Assembly: GCA_029962745.1 (NCBI GenBank)
Contig: CM057154.1
Coordinates: forward strand, 19,410,857 to 19,474,856
Source: Echinometra lucunter
Lineage: Eukaryota > Echinodermata > Echinoidea > Camarodonta > Echinometridae
Length of the DNA stretch: 64,000 nt
Direction of reading: 5' to 3'
Numbering within the stretch: position 1 is the first letter of the stretch; each line of letters opens with the position of its first letter. A program made the position numbers and the translations under genes. Positions 33,201 to 39,659 of this stretch are shown one piece after another. The notes under the pieces are model-generated. The model worked only from the letters and a program-made list of their open reading frames with translations, was not told the DNA's origin and did not search any database.

Positions 33201-35872
33201 ATTGTAAGGAGATTACTTTTTATGTCCCATTTTGTCATGATCAAATGCACCTATTGAAAAACTATTTTTTGTTTCAGGTCCACTTGTGACTGCTACTTAA
33301 ATCTGAGCATCTGAAACAAATTTATGTTTTGATGGTCTGTTAGGGTGGGAGTTATTTATTGATGACCTTGGTTTTAATAACATGGAAGTTTCTTTTCTTA
33401 TTTTAGATTTAAAGATACAGTTCAACATTTATGATAAGAAAATGGAAGCAGTTGAATAGTATGACAGTAATCTATCATAAACACATGTATAAAAACATCA
33501 AAGAGTTTCAAACAAATACATATGGGATGTTAAGTGTGTTTTGCAGCTTTGTCTTAAGGGCAGTTCCAGCATTACGGACATTACATTTCGGACGATTTTT
33601 ACAACTTCAAAAGGTCATGAAGATAAAACCACTTTATTATGCGGAACTGATAAGATGCAATCACGCAAAAAAAAATCTTTGATCATTAGCAGTGAAAGTT
33701 TCAGTCCTTTTCAGCACATCCTGTGGTAGTTGCGGCATGTTATAATTTCGTTGCGGACATTACATTTGTAGGAAAAGAAATGAAATATCCATAACAAAAT
33801 ATAACATGCCATAACTATCACATGCTGTACTGAAATGGACTGAAACTTTCACTATTTATAATCAAGGGTGTTTTGTGCATGATTCCATCATATGAGTTCC
33901 AAATAAAAAAATGGTTTTATCTTAATGACCTTTTGAAGTTGCAAAAGTGCAATGTCCGTAACGCATGGAACTGCCCTTAATACTCTTTATACTCGGTTGC
34001 AAAAACATGTTCAATAGCACACTTTGACCATTAAAAAGTGGAAAAATCCTGCTTCTTTTTTGAAATAATTTCCATGTAATTGGTCATTTCCTATTTTTGT
34101 CCTTTTCAAGGTACGAGCCCAGAGCAGTGTTCCACCATGATGGATCACCTGGAGAAGGTCATCATGACTCGCCTCTATCGCGACCTCTTCTGCCCTCCAC
34201 TGACCGACGATGAACAGAAGGACTTGGCCATCCAGAATCGTATCCGTCGCCTGCGCTGGGTGATGCCCTCTATGCTGGATGCCGCCATCAACGAGGATAA
34301 TCCGCAAGTCGAGAGGTTGATAGAAAAGGCCCAGGAAGGTAGGCGGTTAATTAAAACTTGACAAATTAGAATGCTTGAGTTAAATAGAACAAGCTGTATA
34401 AAATCAGAAACTATTTCATACATGAAACTTTCATGAATTCTTTATTTGTCTTAATTTGCATAGGTTTCTTTCTGCATGATTATTGAATTAAAAGAGTGAG
34501 CATAGCTCATCTATGTAATTGTGGGAAATTTGTTGCCGTTCTAGCCTGAGAATGCATTTAGAGAAAATGGTACTTCATTTTAATGATAAATATTTATAAT
34601 TGTTCACACATTCTTCTTTGCTGTTTATGAAAATGATATTTGTCAGTGACTGATTATCAATTTTATTTATCAACAATGAGCAATGTATTCATTATTGACA
34701 TCATCTCCTTACAGAACTAATTGACATGAACAGCAAAAGGGCGCCAATCGACAAGCTAAGTTGCATCGTCCGAACCAGTAAACTCATCTTCCAGATGGTT
34801 CAGCAATCCCAGGGCACACCAGCTAGCGCCGATGACTATCTTCCGGTCCTAATCTACATGGTCCTGAAGGCCAATCCTCCGCAGCTGCACTCCAACATCC
34901 AGTACGTCTCGAGGTTTGCGAATCCTAGCAGACTGATGCAGGGAGAAGCAGGTTACTACTTCACAAATCTGGTAAGGAGAAAGGATGTTGATGATATGAT
35001 GATGATGATGATGATGATGGTGATTATGATGATGATGATGATATGATGATGATGGCTGGGCTGTGATGATGATGATTATGATGATTATGATGATGATAAA
35101 GATGATGGTGATGATGGTTGAGATGATGATGATGATGATGATGGTGATGATGATAGTGATGATGATGTTGGTGGAACCTGACATTCATGATAGATAGTGA
35201 TGGTGTTGTGGGATGAAATAATAAAGAACTGGAGTTTATTTGTGATGTGGATGATATTTAGAAATTGTGTGACTGCTGATGATTTGTTTTTGGAAATTTG
35301 TGAAGAAATAAATCAAATAGTTCTTATTGTTTGCTCATGTTTAAGATGTTTTCAATGACTTGAAGCAAAAGTACTTTTCATACTCTACTACCATGTCAGA
35401 TGTGGAATTATATGACTTCTCTTGTTTTTATCAACAAAAGTTTTCTTTTCATCTTCTTCACCTACAGTGCTGCGCAATCTCTTTCATTGAGAACCTAGAT
35501 GCCCAGTCCCTGTCCCTCACCCAGGAGGAGTACGATGACTACATGTCCGGCCGTGCAGTGCCCCCGGGTAGCGAGCGCAACACCCAACCCATCTGTGAGG
35601 GTCTGCGCATGATGTACGCCAACCTCTCCGCCTTGGAGGACCTTCGCATCCGCCAGGACTGCCTGATGGAGAACGCCCTCGACCTGCAGCGGGAACTCAC
35701 CGCCTGGAGGGACAGCGTGGTGGACAGGGTTCAGGAGGTACTGACCACCAAGCCTCTGGTGGTCAAGAGGTTCAAGGTTCCAAGGCTGGATGATGATATC
35801 GCTCTGGAAGACAACAGAGACCTTCCCTCACCTCTTCAGCCGGTAGTTGTACCTGTGAAACCTACTGCGTAA
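21000..35872 (+). CDS. RABGEF1: Rabex-5 (RABGEF1) homologue, complete coding region in seven exons
   Basis: Exons 21000-21216 (ATG 21035), 22122-22423, 24429-24683, 27363-27440, 34111-34338, 34715-34971 and 35468-35872 join in frame to 568 residues (human 491). Domain order matches Rabex-5. An A20-type zinc finger has C20, C24, C36, C39. A MIU-like helix DALFAKRLYESE follows. Next come a low-complexity Pro/Ser/Gln linker ending in a basic KEKRK-like stretch, a helical bundle, and a VPS9 domain with ASADDYLP and GYYFTNL, the family's catalytic Asp and Tyr motifs. A C-terminal helical tail ends in PLQP. Rabex-5 is the guanine-nucleotide exchange factor for Rab5 on early endosomes and binds ubiquitin through the zinc finger and MIU. 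All junctions are GT/AG with matching phases. The linker is longer than in human. Exon 4 is an in-frame 78-nt cassette. It converges with UNC119 and diverges from CNP. Confidence 0.95.
21425..21797. mobile_element. Inverted-repeat element with AGCTTTAGGACC ends
   Basis: GGGGGACGTAAAGCTACGCAC (near 21430) and its inverted relatives GCATAGCTTTAGGACC and GTGTAGCTTTAGGACCTCC (to about 21795) flank the segment. A further copy, GGTCCTAAAGCTACGCAC, is at about 21634. It is a non-coding insertion in RABGEF1 intron 1. Confidence 0.6.
21906..21924. repeat. Poly-G run
   Basis: About 17 consecutive G followed by T-rich sequence, in RABGEF1 intron 1. Confidence 0.85.
22122..22423 (+). CDS. RABGEF1: RABGEF1 exon 2: MIU end and disordered linker
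   Basis: The acceptor TTTCAAAG ends at 22121 and the donor GTAAGA begins at 22424. It starts RLYESEMQ, completing the ubiquitin-interacting helix. It continues as a Pro/Ser/Thr/Gln-rich linker and ends in basic [15 protein letters not shown]. It is more GC-rich than the surrounding intron. It joins in phase 2 and leaves in phase 1. Confidence 0.92.
23023..23087. repeat. GA-rich microsatellite
   Basis: Imperfect (GA)n/(GAGA)n run in RABGEF1 intron 2. Confidence 0.8.
23727..23830 (-). mobile_element. 5'-truncated SINE fragment
   Basis: The segment from ATAATAACAACATTCCGCTC through GTAGCGCATATCAC and CTCTATGCGCTTCCAAAGGA matches the 3' body of the SINE copies at 24832 and 26113. On the minus strand it would end in an ATT-rich tail. 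The tRNA-like head is missing. Confidence 0.6.
24083..24293 (+). mobile_element. tRNA-derived SINE with perfect 13-bp target duplication
   Basis: A tRNA-like head carries box A (TGGTCGAGTAG) and box B (GGTTCGATCCC). It resembles tRNA-Leu in the D arm but has an anticodon loop of abnormal size and an unpaired first acceptor position. A body with CCTCGAGCAAGGCATTTTAT and a poly-A tail (24271-24294) follows. The 13-mer ACATTTGTAAGCT occurs at 24070-24082 and again right after the tail (24294-24306). This is a complete SINE inserted in RABGEF1 intron 2, apparently young. Confidence 0.85.
24429..24683 (+). CDS. RABGEF1: RABGEF1 exon 3: start of the helical bundle
   Basis: The acceptor ATTATAG ends at 24428 and the donor GTAAGA begins at 24684. 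It encodes 85 codons including [20 protein letters not shown] and [20 protein letters not shown], matching the human membrane-binding/helical-bundle segment (LSIEEQSECAQDFYH). Phase 1 on both sides. Confidence 0.94.
24832..25117 (-). mobile_element. Full-length SINE of a second family
   Basis: Read on the minus strand, it begins with a tRNA-like head (TTGTGGTCCAGTGCAGAAG; box B GGTTCAAATCC), has the body word TCCTTGGGCAAGACATC, and ends in ATTATTATCATT. Its 3' body is the same as the fragments at 23727 and 26113. In the plus orientation it directly follows exon 3 of RABGEF1. Confidence 0.7.
25285..25690 (-). mobile_element. Relic of a non-LTR retrotransposon (reverse transcriptase C-terminus)
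   Basis: On the minus strand two frames carry the typical tail of LINE reverse-transcriptase ORFs: [19 protein letters not shown] followed after a frameshift by [17 protein letters not shown] and [10 protein letters not shown]. The 3' end is an ATT/ATC-rich simple tail (25285-25322 on the plus strand). It is a dead 5'-truncated copy. The family (RTE, CR1 or other) cannot be told from this part. Confidence 0.7.
26113..26240 (-). mobile_element. 5'-truncated SINE fragment
   Basis: CCGTTCTTGTGTTGTAGCGC through CTCTATGCACTTCTAAAGGA and CAGCTTTAACTGGAGCAAC matches the SINE at 24832-25117. An ATT-rich tail is at its left end. It is the third copy of this family within 2.5 kb. Confidence 0.6.
26288..26312. 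repeat. Poly-G run
   Basis: G run of about 20 bases with a single interrupting T and C, in RABGEF1 intron 3. Confidence 0.8.
26785..27193 (-). mobile_element. TTAA-flanked MITE, subfamily 2, copy 1
   Basis: A 409-bp element between TTAA tetramers (26781-26784, 27194-27197). The ends are CCCATAGAGGTACAG and CTGTCCTGCTATGGG. It is inverted relative to the copies at 32336, 43847 and 54975. The core has the same three TTGCCAATTT/AAATTGGCAA boxes as subfamily 1. It lies 170 bases before RABGEF1 exon 4. Confidence 0.88.
27363..27440 (+). CDS. RABGEF1: RABGEF1 exon 4: 78-nt in-frame cassette
   Basis: The acceptor TTTCGTTGCAG ends at 27362 and the donor GTATGT begins at 27441. It is phase 1 on both sides, so it can be included or skipped. 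It encodes about 26 residues, [20 protein letters not shown] and onward to MS, with no counterpart I know in human Rabex-5. Splice sites and open frame support it, but it lacks a homology check. Confidence 0.7.
28117..28259 (+). CDS. Candidate alternative terminal exon of RABGEF1
   Basis: The acceptor GATTTTCAG ends at 28116. From there a frame compatible with exon 3 or exon 4 (phase 1) reads 46 residues beginning [20 protein letters not shown] and including the hydrophobic segment [16 protein letters not shown], then TAA at 28257-28259. Codon choice looks coding-like. It would give a short isoform with zinc finger and MIU but no VPS9 domain. I do not recognise the peptide. It could also be a fragment of another gene. 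Confidence 0.4.
29150..29791. mobile_element. Inverted-repeat element with GGGCCCTGTTGCATAAAAC ends, composite
   Basis: The ends GGGCCCTGTTGCATAAAACT and AGTTTTATGCAACGGGACCC are inverted and continue with GCCATT/AATGGT. Inside, 29436-29600 repeats the word AAAAGTGGGTACC or its inverse several times, with GACGTAAAAGT twice, which looks like a separate inner element. RABGEF1 intron 4. Confidence 0.65.
30136..30595. mobile_element. Foldback element in RABGEF1 intron 4
   Basis: CTGGGGAAAAATCAATTTTA near the left end and its inverse AATTGATTTTCCCCAGAG near the right end, plus inner inverted words (ACATATTTTTGTGTTC / TACACAAAATTTC, AGTGTCCACAAATGCCATTT / AAATGGCAGGTTTTTGTGG). TTAA is present at both borders (30132-30135, 30596-30599), though the last bases are diverged. 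Confidence 0.65.
31035..31250. mobile_element. Inverted-repeat element with telomere-like core
   Basis: The ends CGACATTTGCTCCTGCGACA and GGAGCAAATGTCATGG with inner GGAGCAATTGTC are inverted. Between them, about 31095-31190 is a degenerate array of GGGTTA / GGATTA hexamers resembling the animal telomere repeat. It sits inside a gene intron, so it is not a chromosome end. Confidence 0.65.
31350..31491. mobile_element. 142-bp MITE, inverted ends GGGGAGCGTTTCATG
   Basis: The left 36 bases (GGGGAGCGTTTCATGAAGAG and on to GTCGGTGA) are exactly inverted at the right. The interior carries AGCTACTGAAAATCCTCGCA and GGATTGGCTGAAAGC, the reverse complement of the interiors at 51657 and 52083. Confidence 0.8.
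31761..32069. mobile_element. Foldback element with CCAGGGGGTG ends
   Basis: The ends CCAGGGGGTGTTTCACAAAG and CTTTGTGAATCACCCCCCTGG are inverted, with inner GACTGAAATCGCACT / AGTGTGATTCGAGTC and ACTGGCCATTCATGCCAC / GTGGCATGAATAGCCAG. A related end, GGTGTTTCACAAAGACTAAG, occurs alone at 42447. RABGEF1 intron 4. Confidence 0.72.
32336..32736 (+). mobile_element. TTAA-flanked MITE, subfamily 2, copy 2
   Basis: A 401-bp element between TTAA tetramers (32332-32335, 32737-32740). The ends are CCCATAGAAGGACAG and CTGTACCACTATGGG. It shows the three-box core and the TTTCTCTTTCTGCTCATGTA segment common to both subfamilies. RABGEF1 intron 4. Confidence 0.88.
33558..33976. mobile_element. TTAA-flanked foldback MITE with long arms
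   Basis: A 419-bp element between TTAA tetramers (33554-33557, 33977-33980). The ends are GGGCAGTTCC and GGAACTGCCC. Arms of nearly 200 bases can be followed (CAACTTCAAAAGGTCAT with ATGACCTTTTGAAGTTG; AAGTTTCAGTCC with GGACTGAAACTTTC). It lies about 130 bases upstream of RABGEF1 exon 5. Confidence 0.82.
34111..34338 (+). CDS. RABGEF1: RABGEF1 exon 5: VPS9-domain start
   Basis: The acceptor CTTTTCAAG ends at 34110 and the donor GTAGGC begins at 34339. It encodes [19 protein letters not shown], then [19 protein letters not shown] and [17 protein letters not shown], aligned throughout with human Rabex-5. Phase 1 on both sides. Confidence 0.95.
34715..34971 (+). CDS. RABGEF1: RABGEF1 exon 6: VPS9 catalytic core
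   Basis: The acceptor CCTTACAG ends at 34714 and the donor GTAAGG begins at 34972. It contains [49 protein letters not shown] and GYYFTNL, the most conserved VPS9 motifs. It ends in phase 0. A GAT microsatellite starts about 11 bases behind the donor. Confidence 0.96.
34983..35175 (+). repeat. Interrupted (GAT)n microsatellite directly behind a splice donor
   Basis: Trinucleotide GAT/ATG repeats with scattered GGT, GAC and TAT variants occupy most of the first 200 bases of RABGEF1 intron 6, beginning about 11 bases after the donor GT. Confidence 0.9.
35468..35872 (+). CDS. RABGEF1: RABGEF1 exon 7: C-terminal tail and stop
   Basis: The acceptor CACCTACAG ends at 35467. It encodes 134 residues, opening [20 protein letters not shown] and ending [16 protein letters not shown] before TAA at 35870-35872. 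The middle is helical and corresponds to the Rabaptin-5-binding coiled-coil tail of the family. The coding end is part of the repeat unit found downstream (see the 35828-36850 array). Confidence 0.95.
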   Translation, partial: CCAISFIENLDAQSLSLTQEEYDDYMSGRAVPPGSERNTQPICEGLRMMYANLSALEDLRIRQDCLMENALDLQRELTAWRDSVVDRVQEVLTTKPLVVKRFKVPRLDDDIALEDNRDLPSPLQPVVVPVKPTA

Positions 35873-36850
35873 TTCCATAAGGAATCTGTAGGATGTCTAG
35901 AGTTGTATTTGTTGTTTAAAGGAAAGTTTGAGGAAAGGCATTAAATGCAATTGCCACTTCAGCCTCTACATAAAGATTGTATAAAATGTTTTAGATGAAG
36001 CATTGCAGAAACTTGTGAGAAAAATAAAATACTCTTGTCATTGCAGCAGGTATTTTACCCCTGAAGCCAACTACTTATGGATTCTAAGTCTGTCAAACTT
36101 TTGCTGAGCTGTTTGAGGAACTTGTGAGAAAAGTATTAAATGACCTTTCCTTTTCAACCAGTTTGCTGTATCAGTGAAACCAACTGCATCAGGAAATTAG
36201 GAAATGCCTAGAGCTTTAGATGTATTGTAGGAGCCTTTGAGGATTTTTGTATCAAATGCCCTTGCCCCTTCAACATTCAGTTACAGCTAACCATGTAAGA
36301 ATTCTGTAGAATGTCTAGAGGTGTGTGTGATTTGTAGAAAGAATCGTCATGTGGAAAGGTCTCAGATGCCTTTGTTCCTATATTTATCTGCACAGAATGA
36401 AACAGTTCCCTTGGTAATGCTCTGGAATGTCAAGAGCTAAAATTGATCTTTTGAAAGGACCTTCCCGTGAAAGATATCCTATGCCCTTATCCCTTCAACC
36501 CAGTAGCTGTGTTTATGAAGCCAGTAATGTTTAAGGATTTGGTAGAATGTCATGTTGAATGAACGTTCATTGTGAAAAATATTAATGCCCCCTCTCCCTC
36601 CTGTAGCTAATTGCACATGTAAAACAGACCATGAAATAGGCTATAGAATATCTGGGTGTATGTAGTTGATGTTTGGAAGGAACATTTGATAAAACTTATC
36701 AGATGCTGTCGCCCCTTGAACTTGTAGGTGTCCGACGAGTCAGACCATATAGTAATGCTCCTTAGTGTGTAGAGCTGTAGATAATATGTGGAACTTAAAG
36801 AATGTTTGTGAAAAGATATCATGTGTTAACAGAACACTATATGTGATGCC
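35828..36850 (+). repeat. Degenerate ~110-bp tandem array at the end of RABGEF1
   Basis: A unit with the words CTTCAACC.GTAGCTGT, GTGAAACCAACTGC and GTAGAATGTCTAGAG recurs about eight to nine times. GTCTAGAG-like words lie near 35896, 36207, 36314, 36430, 36550, 36651 and 36769, with weaker ones between 35990 and 36100. The first unit includes the last codons of the gene: the coding GTGAAACCTACTGC matches the 3'-UTR GTGAAACCAACTGC at about 36174. The array thus overlaps the stop codon and fills the proximal 3' UTR. Confidence 0.8.
36023..36028 (+). terminator. Candidate polyadenylation signal AATAAA
   Basis: AATAAA 150 bases after the RABGEF1 stop. It may be used, but other signals occur far downstream (for example near 38448), and the tandem array beyond it looks like 3'-UTR material. 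Weak call. Confidence 0.25.
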
Positions 36851-36961
36851 CGTTTGCTGCAAAGTTGAGGTTGACGTAGAAATTGAAATGTGCTGCATCA
36901 GCCAGTATATTTCTCTTCCATTTTGATCAAATATGTTATCATTTGTGATGTTCACTGTACA

Positions 36962-37195
36962 CTTCTAATTATGCCTCCGCCCACTATAAGTGGTTGCCGT
37001 CCGTTCGTCCGTCAGTCCCATTTTCGTTCTCGCGATAACTTAAGAACCGTTTGACAGATCAACTTCAAATTTGGCTCATGTATGCATATGGGAGGGACAA
37101 GGGATCTGATTAGATTTTGGAGTCTCAAGGTCAAAGTTCAAGGTCATAGAGGTAATAATACACATAAAAATGGCTCGTTCTTGTGATAACTCAGA
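36962..37195. repeat. Dispersed repeat with CGCGATAACTTAAGAACCG motif
   Basis: It contains GCCTCCGCCCACTATAAGTG, CCGTTCGTCCGTCAGTCCC, CGCGATAACTTAAGAACC, ACTTCAAATTTGGCTCATG and AAGGTCAAAGTTCAAGGTCAT. I recognise these words as belonging to a high-copy repeat seen in marine invertebrate genomes, from memory. No ends or target duplication were defined. The AAGGTCA half-sites are also nuclear-receptor-like. Confidence 0.45.
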
Positions 37196-37254
37196 TTCAT
37201 CTAGTTCGTTACTTTAACATGCTGTGGTAGATGCTTGCCCCATTGCTTTTTTCT

Positions 37255-38590
37255 TGGAAAGGGGGGGGGATAAAGTCACCTTCATATACTGTTTCCCAAA
37301 CTTGGTACGAAAATTAACCGCTGCATACATAGATTAAAGCAAAACCAAAATACTGCATTTTTCGGTTTAAATCTTTGACTGGTATGATTTTTAAATGATG
37401 GGCATTTAGTTAAGATCCTCTTGAATGGTTTTGAATAATTCTTTTTCTTTCATTAGACTGTACTTGACCATGGAAAACAGAAATATATACCAGAAGTCAC
37501 CAATTTCACAACTGGTACTGGTGTTTGCCTTCGATGTTACTGCAAATTTACAAATTAGTGCAAATTGTACTTACCCCAAAAAATATTACTGTATTTTTGT
37601 AAGTTTATTTGTAAATATTAGTATAAGTTTAGACAATTTTGTTACCTGTATATTCTTCATTTTTGTATATTTTGCTCACTCTTAACTGCACTGGTGAATG
37701 GTGTGATACAGGTAAAAACACAAAACGTACACTATTAAAATATATATAAATTAACAAGGAAACAATTATCATGAACAATGTGTAACATTAAATTAAGGTT
37801 AATTTACAGCTAAAACTAAAATGATACTATACAAAATGATTTAATTTTACTCATATTTCTCTTTTAGTGATTTGCTTGGGGAGATGTTACTTTTGATTTG
37901 GAATCAAAGCTCTTTATTTGCTCATTGTCTGTAAGTTTAGGACTGTGTAAACGAGAGATCGTTGTCTCTCGAATTTATTTGTCTCTGAAAGTGCTTCCTT
38001 TATCGAATCCACATTTGTTTCTTCACCTTTGGTTTCCTTGCAAGACCATATTTCAGATAATTACACTGCTTTGAAAAACGTTTGTACAAACAAAGATCTT
38101 ATGCATTATTTAAAGCCGTCTTGATTTGCAAATGATCCATAAAAATGCCATGAAAATAATTGAATGGCAACAATGAATTTTCCCCAAAGTTTCTGTGTGC
38201 AGTATGGGAACTGTGAAAGCTAGGAACATGTAGGCCGTATGCAGGCTGAAGGATGCCAGGATCTAGCTGAGACTATTTTTTTTTTCTTACCGAGCTTTTG
38301 TCTCACATGCTTAGCTTTTAACATGAAATGTATATTCTGCTGTATAGTAAGCGCATGTTCTTCACCAATGCTTGAATGTCAAGATTTTCTTGCAGTATTA
38401 GTACAAACTTAAGTTATTTATAAATGTGCATGGAATACTAATTTGTGCAATAAATAAACTGTAATGTGTTCCCTACTTAAATGCGAGTTGAATTTGTCAT
38501 GAATCCAGAATGTTTTGTGCTTCATTCCATTTAGATGTATGGTGTGTCTTCTTCCACTCATCTCTCTCTCCTTCTTCACCTCTACCTCTA
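37255..38590. other. Intergenic or long RABGEF1 3' UTR, no gene seen
   Basis: AT-rich, with a short poly-G run at 37261-37268 and an AATAAATAAA cluster at about 38448-38458 that could end a long 3' UTR. No exon-like frame. Confidence 0.5.
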
Positions 38591-38591
38591 A

Positions 38592-38920
38592 AGGGGTGTT
38601 CAGATACGAGGCAACATGTCCCCGCAACAATCTCCCCACCATTTTAGTGTACAAGGCGACAAAAAAAAGGTCGCCGAGGCAAGACACCTTTATTTTTTTG
38701 CTGCCTGGCTGCAAAACATGCACACCAATCAAATTCCTAAAAAGCTAGCGCAAAATATGGTGTCATGAGTTTGTCTGTGCAAGTTTTGACAAAGTTCTCT
38801 TTTATTTGAGAGTTGACATGTTAATGCGCGTTCATTAAAACAAGTGGTGCCACATTGTCGCACCATATCTGAACATTAAAAATGTTGCAGGGACATTTTG
38901 CCTCATATCTGAACACCCCT
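38592..38920. mobile_element. MITE with AGGGGTGTTCAGATA ends
   Basis: AGGGGTGTTCAGATACGAGG at the left and CCTCATATCTGAACACCCCT at the right are inverted. An inner pair GGCAACATGTCCC / GGGACATTTTGCC continues the arms, and GTCGC/GCGAC words lie further in. 329 bp, non-coding. Confidence 0.75.
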
Positions 38921-38958
38921 AGATTCTCTCTAAAGTCCTCTCATTTCATTTTATTTAA

Positions 38959-39366
38959 CCCATTCGTGACAGGAATTATTTAAAGCCTAATTTGATCAGC
39001 TTTTATTCTTCAAATTGGCAACACCAACATTTCTTTTATTGCTACATTTTTCTTATAAAACATGTATCTGAAATAAATATAAATTGACTGAATGTATGAG
39101 AAGTCATACAGTTGCCAATTTGCAGGGAAAAACAGTAATTTTAACATTTTCATCGCATTGCCAATTTAAGAATTTTAATGCTTGTTTTCCTTTTAAAAAA
39201 TTTCAGCATCAAACAACAAATATTGATGGAACGAAAATGGGCACAGTAAGTGTAGAATTTTTTGCTCTTTCTGCTCATGTATTTGATACGATTTTTAGGG
39301 CTCTGCATCAAAAGTTATTAGACCAAACCACAAAATGTGGACCCTCGGCCCTCTGTCACGAATGGG
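38959..39366 (+). mobile_element. TTAA-flanked MITE, subfamily 1, copy 2
   Basis: A 408-bp element between TTAA tetramers (38955-38958, 39367-39370). The ends are CCCATTCGTGACAG and CTGTCACGAATGGG. The orientation is opposite to the copies at 6777 and 51067. It lies 38 bases after another MITE. Confidence 0.88.
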
Positions 39367-39405
39367 TTAAACAGATAATTATGACAGAATTTCATTGAAA
39401 TTAGA

Positions 39406-39655
39406 TGTGAAAGAGGGACGGAAGAGAAAGAGAAGACTAGGGGAGAGATAGAGCTGGAGGGAGGAGGGGGAAGGAGAGGAGAGAGAGGAGGGAAAAGAGA
39501 GAGAGAGAGAGGAGGGAAAGGAGAGAGAGAGGAGGGGAAGGAGAGGAGAGAGAGAGGGGAGGGGGAAGGAGAGGAGAGAGACAGAGAGGAGGGGGAAGGA
39601 GAGGAGAGACAGAGAGGACAGGGAGAAAAGAGGGACAGAAAGGAGAGAGAGTTTA
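39406..39655. repeat. GA-rich microsatellite/minisatellite
   Basis: Purine tract of GAGA, GGGAAGGA and GAGAGAGGAG words, about 250 bases. A motif near GGAGGGGGAAGGAGAGGAGA repeats in diverged tandem. It sits just behind the TTAA MITE. Confidence 0.85.
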
Positions 39656-39659
39656 AAAA

